A stretch of 6,723 bases of DNA from Oscillospiraceae bacterium. GTDB taxonomy: Bacteria > Bacillota > Clostridia > Oscillospirales > CAG-272. The stretch lies in assembly GCA_009779295.1 (NCBI GenBank), contig WREN01000128.1:1-6723 (forward strand). The letters run 5' to 3'. Of this stretch, positions 1 to 6,723 are shown in pieces. The position numbers were made by a program, and so were the translations under genes. Numbering within the stretch: position 1 is the stretch's first letter; each line of letters opens with the position of its first letter. The notes below the pieces were generated by a model. It was not told the origin of the DNA. It worked only from the letters and a program-made list of their open reading frames with translations, and searched no databases.

Positions 1-2745
1 CGTCGCGACGATAGACGAACCCACCGACCCGCGCGAGCCGACCGAATATCCCTCGTCCTCGCTGAACTTCACCAACTTACGCGCGATGATATACATCACC
101 GCAAACCCGTTTTTGATGATCGACGACATCTCCTTGTCGATGCGGGCTGTGACGATTTCCGGCAGAGGGTCGCCGTAGATTTCTCTCGCTTTGTTCCAGA
201 CGATCTCCTGCAAATCCGTATCCGAACCGGCAATTTCCGGTTTAAACGTCCCCAGCGGTATCGGGCGTATGTTCTCAATCATCTCACCGATCAGATTGCT
301 GTTCGTCACGACGACCTCATACGCTTTATCTTTGCCAAGATATTCAAATTCTTCCAGCATTTCGTCGGTCGTCCGCAAATATAACCCAATATCCCTGTCA
401 GCGTCGGGATACTTCATACCGCTCAGCAAAATTTTGCGGTAGATTTCATCGTGCTTGTTGATAAAATGCACGTCGCACGTCGCCACAACAGGTTTGCCAA
501 CCTCTTCGCCGAGTGCGATTATCTTGCGGTTGAAATCCCGCAAATCTTCCTCGCCGGACGCTTTGCCTTCATTGATGAGGAACCGATTGTTACAAATCGG
601 CTGGATTTCGAGATAGTCGTAGTACTCCGCGATACTCACAAGTTCGGCGTGGGATTTATTGTCCTTCAGCGCGCTGAACAGCTCGCCTGATTCGCAAGCC
701 GTCCCGACAATCAAGCCGTCGCGGTACTCGTTCAGGATCGTTTTCGGTATGCGCGGGCATTTGTAAAAGTAGTTGAGATAGCTCATAGAGATTAACTTAT
801 ACAAATTTTTAAGACCTGTTAAATTTTTCACAAGGATTATCATATGGAACGTCGGCAGTTTTAGAGGGTCGGCTTTGTCCGACATCGATTTCACCATGTT
901 GACGATGTCTTTGATGCCTTCCTGTTTGAATTTATCGACCATCTTGTAAAATATCTTCGCCAACACCTCAGCGTCGTCGGTGGCGCGATGGTGAGTGAAT
1001 CCGCCGAGCCCGAAATATTCCGCAACCGCGTCGAGTTTGTGACGTTTCAAATCGGGGTTGATGTAGCGCGACAACGCTACCGTGTCAAGATAAGAATTAT
1101 TGAAGTAGAGTTTGAAATCGTCCGCGGCTTTGCGTATGAAACTGATGTCAAATCCGGCGTTGTGGGCGATGAGGATACGGTTGCCCGCGAATTTCAAGAA
1201 CGTTTTGACCGCTTCTTCTGTAGTCGGTGCATCCTCGACCATTTCGTCGGTGATTCCGGTGAGCTGAGTGATTTCAATAGGTATCGGGCGTTCGGGATTG
1301 ACATACGTGTGGAACGTCTTTAATACCTTGCCGCTTTTAACGATGACCGCGCCGATTTCCGTTATCTTGTCCTGCAACGCCGACAATCCCGTTGTTTCGA
1401 TGTCGAACACAACAAACTCGTCCGTGAACGCAGCGTTCGCGGTGCCGTAGACGGCTTTCGCGGTGTCGTCTACGAAATACGCTTCCATTCCGTAGATGAC
1501 TTTGATAGTTGACTTCATCTTTTCTTTGACTTCCATGATTTCGGGAAATGTTTGCACGTTGCCATGGTCCGTGACGGCTATCGCTTTGTGGCCCCATCTC
1601 GCGGCGAGACGCAACAACTTCTCCGGCGTAACGACGGCGTCCATCGACGACATGTTCGTGTGCAGATGCAATTCAGTGCGCTTGACTTCCGCGTAATCGA
1701 TCCTGTCGATTTTGTCGATGATAGCAATATTCGTCGCTTCTATTACCAGCTCGTTTTCATATTTGTCATCTTTTGTTATCCCCTTGACCGCAACCGCTTT
1801 ACCCGCCTTGACGTTCTTGATTATCGCGTCCGCGCGCTCGTTCTCGATGATTTGCTTGACCGTAATAGACATATCCTCGTCCGTCATATCGAACGAAATA
1901 ACCGTCCGGTCACCGCTGCGGTTGATTTTGTGTTCGAACTTGAAAACCTCGCCCAAAACGATAACGCTGCGTTTAGGTTGTGTAGCGTTGCGGATCGGCA
2001 CGGGAACGATCTCAAAATCGCCGCCGAATATATACGCGCAGTTTTCGGTATTGAAAACCATATTGCCGATTTTGTAGATATAATCGGTCACGGCTTGATT
2101 TTCGACTTCGTTTTCGAAAAGCGATTCTATCATTTTCAATTCCGGACCTTCTTTGGGTATCTCATCTTCAGGTTCCGCTGATATTTGCTTTTCGATTTCG
2201 CGCGTCATCGCCGATAACATTTCTTTTTGCTGTTTTTCATAAGCGGAATAATTATATTCATAGTTATCCTTTTGGCGTATTTCAATTTCAAAATCCAAAT
2301 CAAATTCACTTTTGATAATTTTTTCGATCAAAATCTGAGTTTTACCGTCGTACAGCAAGTCCACTCCGCCGTTGCTCATCGCTACATCTATAGTTATTTT
2401 TTTATTTTCATCGTCAATATTTATACTGCAATCATTGAAAAACCCCTGTGCGATAATGCCGGTTCGCTGCGTTTCCATTAATATTTGCGGTATGTAATTT
2501 TTATCGAACAATTCTTTGTCGTATTTGGGATTTATCCTCACGGAATTTATCTGGTGCGCTTCGCAAACCTGCGCTTCTATCCGGTACAAAACCTCTTTTT
2601 CCACTAAAAAAGGTATCGCCGCGTCAACTTCGAGCATTTTTCGTTCACGTTCGACACGCGTGGCAATATTAACAGCCGATTGAAGTATTTCCACATATTC
2701 AATCGGCGGCGTATATCTTTTGAACAGTTCAAGCAGTGTACCCAT
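1..2745 (-). CDS. polC: DNA polymerase III PolC-type, alpha subunit with proofreading exonuclease (3' end beyond window)
   Basis: PolC is the replicative DNA polymerase of low-GC Gram-positive bacteria and carries its own 3'-5' proofreading exonuclease. The frame is open for 915 codons from the ATG at 2745-2743 to the window edge; family members are about 1,440 residues, so roughly the last third is missing. Domains seen: N-terminal domain (about 1-255), OB fold (about 257-345), and PHP domain starting at HLHT (H360, H362) with TDHG (D393, H394), GMEAY (E421) and CDVH (D758, H760). Inserted in the PHP domain is a DEDDh exonuclease: DIET (D448, E450), AHNAGFD (D533) and HRATDD (H586, D591). 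All five catalytic residues are present. The visible part ends in GSRGSVGSS (903-911), conserved at the start of the polymerase core; the zinc motif and catalytic aspartates of the palm would follow outside. The start is supported by AGAGGA at 2758-2753, within the end of ispG, 7 bases upstream; the intergenic gap is 4 bases. No frameshift was seen. Identification is secure. Confidence 0.97.
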   Translation of the reverse strand, partial: MGTLLELFKRYTPPIEYVEILQSAVNIATRVERERKMLEVDAAIPFLVEKEVLYRIEAQVCEAHQINSVRINPKYDKELFDKNYIPQILMETQRTGIIAQGFFNDCSINIDDENKKITIDVAMSNGGVDLLYDGKTQILIEKIIKSEFDLDFEIEIRQKDNYEYNYSAYEKQQKEMLSAMTREIEKQISAEPEDEIPKEGPELKMIESLFENEVENQAVTDYIYKIGNMVFNTENCAYIFGGDFEIVPVPIRNATQPKRSVIVLGEVFKFEHKINRSGDRTVISFDMTDEDMSITVKQIIENERADAIIKNVKAGKAVAVKGITKDDKYENELVIEATNIAIIDKIDRIDYAEVKRTELHLHTNMSSMDAVVTPEKLLRLAARWGHKAIAVTDHGNVQTFPEIMEVKEKMKSTIKVIYGMEAYFVDDTAKAVYGTANAAFTDEFVVFDIETTGLSALQDKITEIGAVIVKSGKVLKTFHTYVNPERPIPIEITQLTGITDEMVEDAPTTEEAVKTFLKFAGNRILIAHNAGFDISFIRKAADDFKLYFNNSYLDTVALSRYINPDLKRHKLDAVAEYFGLGGFTHHRATDDAEVLAKIFYKMVDKFKQEGIKDIVNMVKSMSDKADPLKLPTFHMIILVKNLTGLKNLYKLISMSYLNYFYKCPRIPKTILNEYRDGLIVGTACESGELFSALKDNKSHAELVSIAEYYDYLEIQPICNNRFLINEGKASGEEDLRDFNRKIIALGEEVGKPVVATCDVHFINKHDEIYRKILLSGMKYPDADRDIGLYLRTTDEMLEEFEYLGKDKAYEVVVTNSNLIGEMIENIRPIPLGTFKPEIAGSDTDLQEIVWNKAREIYGDPLPEIVTARIDKEMSSIIKNGFAVMYIIARKLVKFSEDEGYSVGSRGSVGSSIVAT

Positions 2746-2749
2746 TTTT

Positions 2750-3766
2750 TTATCCTCTGTTTATCTCATCAATCAACGTCTGTATAATTTCATCTTCACG
2801 TATCTTCCTTACAACCTTCCCGTGTTTGAACAGCACGGCGTTCCCTTTCCCTCCGGCGACGCCTATGTCGGCGTCGGACGCTTCGCCCGGTCCGTTCACC
2901 GCGCAGCCCATTATCGCTACGGTCAACGCATGGTCGTTCGTGATTTCCGTTACGGCGCGGCGTTCGAATTCGGTTGTTAAATTAATTAAATCAATCATCG
3001 TCCTGCCGCACGTCGGGCACGAGATGATGTTCAAGCCGCTTTTACGGACTCCGGCGGCTTTGAGGATGGCGATTCCCTCTTTGACTTCTTCAATCGGCGA
3101 AGCGGTCAACGAAACGCGGATGGTATCGCCGATACCATCGCACAAAAGCGAACCGATTCCGATTGCCGATTTGATTGTGCCCATATGCTGAGTGCCGGTT
3201 TCCGTAACGCCGAGGTGCAGCGGATAATCAAACGCCTGCGAAAACATTCGGGTGGCTTGGATGGTTTCGTAAACGTTCGAGGATTTTATCGCGACGACGA
3301 TCTGGTCGAAATCGAAACTTTCGAGTATCCGCACGTGATTAACAGCGGATTCAAATAAACCGCATTTTGCCGAACCGCCGTTCACGCCGACCCTAATCGG
3401 CACGCCGTGCAGTTTGCACGCCGTAACCACTTCTTTAACCCGCGAGTTGTCGCCGATATTGCCGGGATTGATACGTATCTTATCCGCTCCGGCGTAAACG
3501 CTCTCGATCGCGAGTTTGTGATTGAAGTGTATGTCCGCGACCAGCGGGATGTTGATTTGCTCTTTGATTTTATAAATCGCCTTCGCGTCTTCCAAACCCA
3601 AGACCGCCACGCGAATAATTTCACAGCCCGCCGCTTCCAATTCTAGAATCTGCGCGATGTTCGCGGCAACGCCGCGAACTCTTGTCATAGACTGCACCGT
3701 AATCGGTGCGTCACCGCCGATGTAGATGCTGCCGATTTTTATCTTTTTAGTTTTACGTCTTTCCAT
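2750..3766 (-). CDS. ispG: 4-hydroxy-3-methylbut-2-en-1-yl diphosphate synthase (HMBPP synthase)
   Basis: IspG (GcpE) is a cytosolic [4Fe-4S] enzyme that reductively opens methylerythritol cyclodiphosphate to HMBPP, the penultimate step of the MEP isoprenoid pathway. The 338-residue product has the N-terminal TIM barrel typical of the family (QSMTRV near 25-30, VADIHF 76-81, KIRINPGN 96-103, GVNGGS 127-132, GVTETGT 186-192). The C-terminal cluster domain contains C250 and C253 in CPTCGR, and C288 with E295 in GCAVNGPGE. Three cysteines plus a glutamate is the known ligand set, and the seven-residue C-to-E spacing matches the family. It is somewhat shorter than the 370-odd residues of the E. 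coli and Bacillus enzymes but lacks no motif. The ATG is preceded by a strong GGGAGGC at 3778-3772, inside the last codons of rseP, and the gap to the rseP stop is only 2 bases, so coupled translation is likely. Its position between rseP and polC is the usual clostridial one. Confidence 0.97.
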   Translation of the reverse strand: MERRKTKKIKIGSIYIGGDAPITVQSMTRVRGVAANIAQILELEAAGCEIIRVAVLGLEDAKAIYKIKEQINIPLVADIHFNHKLAIESVYAGADKIRINPGNIGDNSRVKEVVTACKLHGVPIRVGVNGGSAKCGLFESAVNHVRILESFDFDQIVVAIKSSNVYETIQATRMFSQAFDYPLHLGVTETGTQHMGTIKSAIGIGSLLCDGIGDTIRVSLTASPIEEVKEGIAILKAAGVRKSGLNIISCPTCGRTMIDLINLTTEFERRAVTEITNDHALTVAIMGCAVNGPGEASDADIGVAGGKGNAVLFKHGKVVRKIREDEIIQTLIDEINRG

Positions 3767-3768
3767 AA

Positions 3769-4833
3769 TCAGCCTCCCGTGAACAGTTTCAAAATGTCCT
3801 GATATGTCACAACTACCATCAGAACCATCAGCAGCACGATTCCGACGAAATGCACGTAACCCTCATATTCTGGTTTGATCGGTTTGCCGCGGATGATTTC
3901 GATGACCTGGAACACTATACGCCCGCCGTCCAATGCGGGTAAGGGTAATAAATTAAAGATTCCTAAGTTGAGCGAAATGATCGAGCAGAGATACAGCAGA
4001 TTCGTTCTGCCTGTGCTTGCGGCCTCGCCGATCGCCGTCGTCACGCCGACAGGTCCGGACATTTGTTTGATTCCGTATTTGCCCGTTACCACATCGTAAA
4101 TCGATTCCCATATCATCTTCATCGACGAAACCGATTGAAAGTAAGCGTGTTTGATTATATTCAACGGAGTTTTTTGTACGCCGTATACGTAGAAATCCAC
4201 TGAGCCGTATTCAATCCCTTGCGATACTATCGTTGAAAATTCTACGCTGCGCAATACGATTTTTTCGCCGTTACGGACGACCGTCACGTCAACGGGTTCA
4301 ACGCCTTTGCGCATTATTTCGTATATCAAATCGTTCGCGATATGCGTTGACGCTTTGTTGATTTTGACAATTTTGTCATCGACCATTAATCCCGTGCTAA
4401 AAGAAATAGAATCTTCTTCAAACATATATATCGTCGTAGAACCGAGATTTTCCGAAGTTATCACTACCACAGCCATGACAAGTACACCGAGCGCCAGATT
4501 CATCACCGCGCCTGATACGTTTATTATTATCCGCTGCCAAACCGGTTTTTTATTTAACGCGCCGGTATCGTTGGGGTCGGCTTCTTCATCTTCGCCCACC
4601 ATGTTCACAAAACCGCCGATCGGCAGCAGGCGAAGAGAATAGCGTATGTTTGTTTTTGGAGAGATGCGCGACAATATCCGCGGACCCATTCCCAGCGCGA
4701 ATTCCCTGACCGTTACACCGAATATCCGCGCCGATATGAAATGCCCGAATTCGTGTACGAAAATCAATACGCCGAATACTAATATCGCTATTAAGATGTT
4801 TATGATGTTATTTACTCCCTTTCGAATTATCAT
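3769..4833 (-). CDS. rseP: RIP metalloprotease RseP/RasP (site-2 protease family); start codon uncertain
   Basis: This is a membrane-embedded zinc protease that cleaves transmembrane anti-sigma factors or leftover signal peptides within the bilayer. Numbered from the ATG at 4833-4831 (354 residues): first membrane helix about 9-31 carrying the zinc site HEFGH (H27, E28, H31); conserved LRLLPIGGFVNM (68-79) and GED; second helix about 105-127; PDZ domain about 130-215; SGPVGV (259-264); third helix containing LNLGIFNLLPLPALDGG, with D302 as third zinc ligand; fourth helix about 327-345. All catalytic residues are present. The start is doubtful. The ATG at 4833 overlaps dxr by 26 bases, has no Shine-Dalgarno sequence and sits directly behind a hairpin. 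A good AAAGGGAG at 4822-4815 instead points to codon 10 (ATC, 4806-4804) or 11 (ATA, 4803-4801). Starting there would place H27 at residue 18 or 17, closer to the known RasP (H20) and RseP (H22) positions. No ATG, GTG or TTG lies in frame between codon 2 and codon 22. The family call is secure; the 5' boundary is not. Confidence 0.95.
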   Translation of the reverse strand: MIIRKGVNNIINILIAILVFGVLIFVHEFGHFISARIFGVTVREFALGMGPRILSRISPKTNIRYSLRLLPIGGFVNMVGEDEEADPNDTGALNKKPVWQRIIINVSGAVMNLALGVLVMAVVVITSENLGSTTIYMFEEDSISFSTGLMVDDKIVKINKASTHIANDLIYEIMRKGVEPVDVTVVRNGEKIVLRSVEFSTIVSQGIEYGSVDFYVYGVQKTPLNIIKHAYFQSVSSMKMIWESIYDVVTGKYGIKQMSGPVGVTTAIGEAASTGRTNLLYLCSIISLNLGIFNLLPLPALDGGRIVFQVIEIIRGKPIKPEYEGYVHFVGIVLLMVLMVVVTYQDILKLFTGG

Positions 4834-5941
4834 GCGGGACGCCGAGGGCGGCGTCCCCTACAAATTCCCTCGCCCAAATTTCTGCCGCCTCAATATCCTC
4901 AATCGTTGGATCCGCAACATTCCTACAATTGGTAACCGCATTTTCGACCAAATCAAAAATATCTGTAAATTTTATTTTGCCCGTCAAGAACAACTCAACT
5001 GCGTACTCGTTCGCGCCGTTGAGAACGGCGGGGACGATTCCGCCTTGTACAATCGCGTTATACGCCAACGGCAGCAGCGTGAACGTTTCCGTGTCGGGCT
5101 TGTTAAACGTCAGCGAACCTAATTTCGCGAAATCCAGCGGCGGCACCTGGCTTTTATGCCGCTCCGGATACGTCAGCGCATATTGTATGCACAACCGCAT
5201 ATCCGGTACGCTCAGTTGCGCGATGACCGCATTATCTATATATTCAACCATCGAATGAATTATGCTTTCGCGATGAATTAAAACTTCGACCTGCGCCGAG
5301 TCAACGCCGAAAAGCCGCACGGCTTCTATGACTTCAAGCCCCTTGTTCATCAATGTCGCGCAGTCGATCGTTATTTTCGGACCCATCTTCCACGTGGGAT
5401 GTTTGAGCGCGTCGGCAACGGTGATGTTGTCAAGGTCTTTGCGACCGTAAAACGGTCCGCCGGAACACGTGAGCAATATACGTTTGATACTGTTACGCGT
5501 ATCAAGCGATTGAAAAATCGCGCTGTGTTCGCTGTCAACGGGAATGATTTGCACGCTGTTTTGTTTCGCTTCACGCATGATAATCTCGCCGGCGGTGACT
5601 AACGTCTCCTTGTTGGCGAGCGCAATAGTGCGTTTGTTTCTGATAGCGGCAAGCGTAGGGCGCAAACCCGCGCTGCCCATTATCGCGTTGACAACTATGT
5701 CCGCGTCTGTCGTTGCCGCGACTTCTTCGGAATCACGCAAAACTTTGACGTTATTTAATTTTTGCGGTTTTTTCATAGCGCAGTATTCCGGTTTAAACTC
5801 TTCAATTTGTTCCTGCAATAATTCAATATTATCGCCGACGGTCAGCGCAACAACTCTCAATCCGAGATGCCGCGCTACGTCGAGTGTTTGCCTGCCTATC
5901 GAGCCGGTTGAGCCAAGGATGGCGATTTTTTTGTTTAACAT
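4808..5941 (-). CDS. dxr: 1-deoxy-D-xylulose 5-phosphate reductoisomerase
   Basis: DXR converts DXP to methylerythritol 4-phosphate with NADPH and a divalent metal. It is the second and first committed step of the MEP pathway, and the target of fosmidomycin. The 377-residue product shows the Rossmann NADPH motif GSTGSIG (10-16), LANKET (108-113), PVDSEHSA (134-141) with metal ligands D136 and E138, the flexible active-site loop HPTWKMG (181-187; H181, W184, M186), MNKGLE (198-203) with the third metal ligand E203, and HRESIIHSMVEY (223-234). The catalytic apparatus is therefore complete. The ATG is preceded by AGGAG (5954-5950), 8 bases upstream and overlapping the cdsA stop; the gap to cdsA is 11 bases. 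Length is near the Bacillus protein (383). The odd part is the tail: after the usual final helix (to about residue 361) the last residues are encoded by a perfect palindrome (4857-4836), and the reading frame then runs into the start region of rseP. This suggests the native C-terminus was replaced by inserted sequence. Confidence 0.97.
   Translation of the reverse strand: MLNKKIAILGSTGSIGRQTLDVARHLGLRVVALTVGDNIELLQEQIEEFKPEYCAMKKPQKLNNVKVLRDSEEVAATTDADIVVNAIMGSAGLRPTLAAIRNKRTIALANKETLVTAGEIIMREAKQNSVQIIPVDSEHSAIFQSLDTRNSIKRILLTCSGGPFYGRKDLDNITVADALKHPTWKMGPKITIDCATLMNKGLEVIEAVRLFGVDSAQVEVLIHRESIIHSMVEYIDNAVIAQLSVPDMRLCIQYALTYPERHKSQVPPLDFAKLGSLTFNKPDTETFTLLPLAYNAIVQGGIVPAVLNGANEYAVELFLTGKIKFTDIFDLVENAVTNCRNVADPTIEDIEAAEIWAREFVGDAALGVPHDNSKGSK
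4815..4822 (-). promoter_or_regulatory. Shine-Dalgarno sequence for rseP
   Basis: The minus strand reads AAAGGGAG here, inside the last codons of dxr and downstream of the ATG at 4833. It is followed by 8 bases, including the dxr TAA stop (4810-4808), and then by ATC and ATA codons in the rseP frame. The spacing suits initiation at 4806 or 4803, not at 4833. The other operon genes use similar sites (dxr 5954-5950, ispG 3778-3772, polC 2758-2753), so this is likely the real rseP ribosome-binding site, which makes it the element that decides the start. Confidence 0.65.
4836..4857. repeat. Perfect 9-bp GC-rich palindrome within the 3' end of dxr (REP-like element candidate)
   Basis: Positions 4836-4844 (GGGACGCCG) are exactly complementary to 4849-4857 (CGGCGTCCC), with a 4-base loop at 4845-4848. 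On the mRNA this would be a very stable hairpin. It encodes dxr residues 362-369, part of the low-conservation C-terminal tail. It is not a usual terminator because no run of U follows; the next bases are GCATGATAATTC. It ends 2 bases before the upstream ATG of rseP. Compact GC-rich palindromes of this sort, short enough to stay in frame at gene ends, are typical of dispersed REP-like elements. Whether this one is repeated in the genome cannot be seen from one copy. Confidence 0.7.
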
Positions 5942-5952
5942 ATCGTTCGCTC

Positions 5953-6723
5953 CTAAAAGAATATCTCAAAATACGGCAGGGCTGAGTACAAAATATACAG
6001 AAACGGAGCCGTCGCGATAATGCTGTCGAATCTGTCCAGCACGCCGCCGTGACCCGGAAATACGCCGCCGAAATCTTTAATGTTGTAGTTCCTCTTTATA
6101 AGCGACGCTATTAAATCACCGCACACGGAGATTATCGACATCACAAACGCGACGATAATCAGCGGCAGATACTTCGGCGTCGCTTCAAATATCCACCCGA
6201 TTATAAATCCATATACGCAGAACGACAAGATACAAACAACGATTCCGCCGACTGCACCTTCGATGGTTTTCTTCGGGCTTACTTCCTTAATGAGTTTGTG
6301 CCGTCCGAATTTGATTCCAATCAGGAACGCGCCGGTATCGGTCATCCACGCGCTGATGAATACAAGTAAGAAGACATACTCGCCGTAATTGGAATCCCTT
6401 AATAATATGATACTCGTGAAACTGAAGATGATATATATTATTGCCATGTATGCGACGGCAATATCATTCAAGCTGATATTTCTTTTCGACGAAACAGCTA
6501 CGACCATTAAATAAAACATAAAAATAAAAAACATAAAAAATAATATTTTAAACAGCAGGTTTTTATCGTGTATATGCCGCGCTAACAACGGCACGAAGAT
6601 CGACAAAAAATATGAAGGAATACTTATATGAAATTGTTTTTTTAAACCAAGACAATCGAGTAATTCGTATACTGCGACGGTTCCCATGACGATAATAAAT
6701 ATCTCAAGCATGAAAGTTCCGGA
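5953..6723 (-). CDS. cdsA: Phosphatidate cytidylyltransferase (CDP-diglyceride synthase), 5' end beyond window
   Basis: CdsA is an integral membrane enzyme that makes CDP-diacylglycerol from phosphatidic acid and CTP, the precursor of all bacterial phospholipids. Numbered from the Met codon at 6711-6709, the full family signature is present at 203-229: SLIKR, KDFGG, then FPGHGG and LDRFD. Also visible are WMTDTGA (122-128), SPKKT (145-149) with EG at 151-152, and CGDL (197-200). About eight hydrophobic helices can be seen. I do not take 6711 as the real start. The frame stays open to the window edge (codons for S-G-T-F precede that Met), no Shine-Dalgarno sequence lies before it, and family proteins carry one more N-terminal helix before this point. 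Roughly 15-25 residues are therefore probably missing on the right. The TAG stop overlaps the dxr Shine-Dalgarno sequence. The AT-rich 5' part reflects its helices rather than foreign origin. uppS is the expected upstream neighbour by synteny. Confidence 0.96.
   Translation of the reverse strand, partial: SGTFMLEIFIIVMGTVAVYELLDCLGLKKQFHISIPSYFLSIFVPLLARHIHDKNLLFKILFFMFFIFMFYLMVVAVSSKRNISLNDIAVAYMAIIYIIFSFTSIILLRDSNYGEYVFLLVFISAWMTDTGAFLIGIKFGRHKLIKEVSPKKTIEGAVGGIVVCILSFCVYGFIIGWIFEATPKYLPLIIVAFVMSIISVCGDLIASLIKRNYNIKDFGGVFPGHGGVLDRFDSIIATAPFLYILYSALPYFEIFF

Noticed and set aside
1552..2181. Plus-strand open frame of 209 codons, and other plus-strand frames at 988-1323 and 1712-2077
   Set aside because: They lie antisense to the conserved OB, PHP and exonuclease parts of polC, show no recognisable motif, and overlap each other. 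They are best explained as by-products of polC codon usage.
1..2745. Possibility that the polC region is a degraded or frameshifted pseudogene
   Set aside because: The frame is continuous for 915 codons from a well-placed start to the window edge, and the exonuclease and PHP motifs fall in that one frame. It only lacks a stop because the gene runs out of the window.
2857..2876. 7-bp inverted repeat (CGACGCC / GGCGTCG with a 6-base loop)
   Set aside because: It lies within conserved ispG codons just after the NGPGE motif (the DADIGVAG region). It is set by the protein sequence and is not at a gene boundary.
4834..4860. Intrinsic terminator between dxr and rseP
   Set aside because: The hairpin is strong but is followed by GCATGATAATTC rather than a U-rich tract, and it lies inside the dxr coding region with rseP needing read-through.
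4646..5122. Plus-strand open frame of 158 codons across the dxr/rseP junction
   Set aside because: It is antisense to two genes with intact catalytic motifs and resembles no known family. A chance frame is enough to explain it.
6709..6711. Met codon at 6711 as the true start of cdsA
   Set aside because: No Shine-Dalgarno sequence precedes it, the frame is open to the edge, and the family normally has a further N-terminal helix before this position.

Overview
The window is a compact, one-directional run of five housekeeping genes. All lie on the minus strand, so transcription runs from the right edge to the left. In transcription order they are cdsA (CDP-diglyceride synthase, 5' end cut off by the window), dxr (DXP reductoisomerase), rseP (site-2 protease family), ispG (HMBPP synthase) and polC (Gram-positive type replicative DNA polymerase, 3' end cut off). 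No gap between genes exceeds about 11 bases, and no stretch is left unexplained. I saw no tRNA, rRNA, CRISPR array, insertion sequence, phage gene or intrinsic terminator.

A PolC-type polymerase with an exonuclease inserted in its PHP domain points to a Firmicutes (Bacillota) genome. The order cdsA-dxr-rseP-ispG-polC, with ispG where Bacillus has proS, is the arrangement known from Clostridia. The precise lineage cannot be read from the window; an uncultured, possibly gut-associated clostridial relative is an inference. By conserved synteny, uppS, frr and pyrH would be expected beyond the right edge, and the polymerase core of polC continues beyond the left edge.

Layout: 1-2745 polC N-terminal 915 codons (N-terminal domain, OB fold, PHP with DEDDh exonuclease, start of the polymerase part); 2750-3766 ispG; 3769 to about 4806 or 4833 rseP; 4808-5941 dxr; 5953-6723 cdsA. 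Shine-Dalgarno sequences sit inside or across the end of the preceding gene, which suggests a polycistronic, translationally coupled operon. dxr and ispG are steps two and six of the MEP isoprenoid pathway, which feeds the undecaprenyl carrier. cdsA supplies CDP-diacylglycerol for phospholipids, rseP is an intramembrane protease, and polC copies the chromosome, so the operon couples envelope-building functions with replication.

The gene content is ordinary and I see no undescribed system. The one place worth a second look is the dxr/rseP junction. A perfect 9-bp GC-rich hairpin forms the last codons of dxr and ends two bases before the only upstream ATG of rseP. The good Shine-Dalgarno sequence there instead points to a non-AUG codon (ATC or ATA), exactly where the family N-terminus normally begins. 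The hairpin looks like a small dispersed palindromic element that has replaced the native dxr tail.
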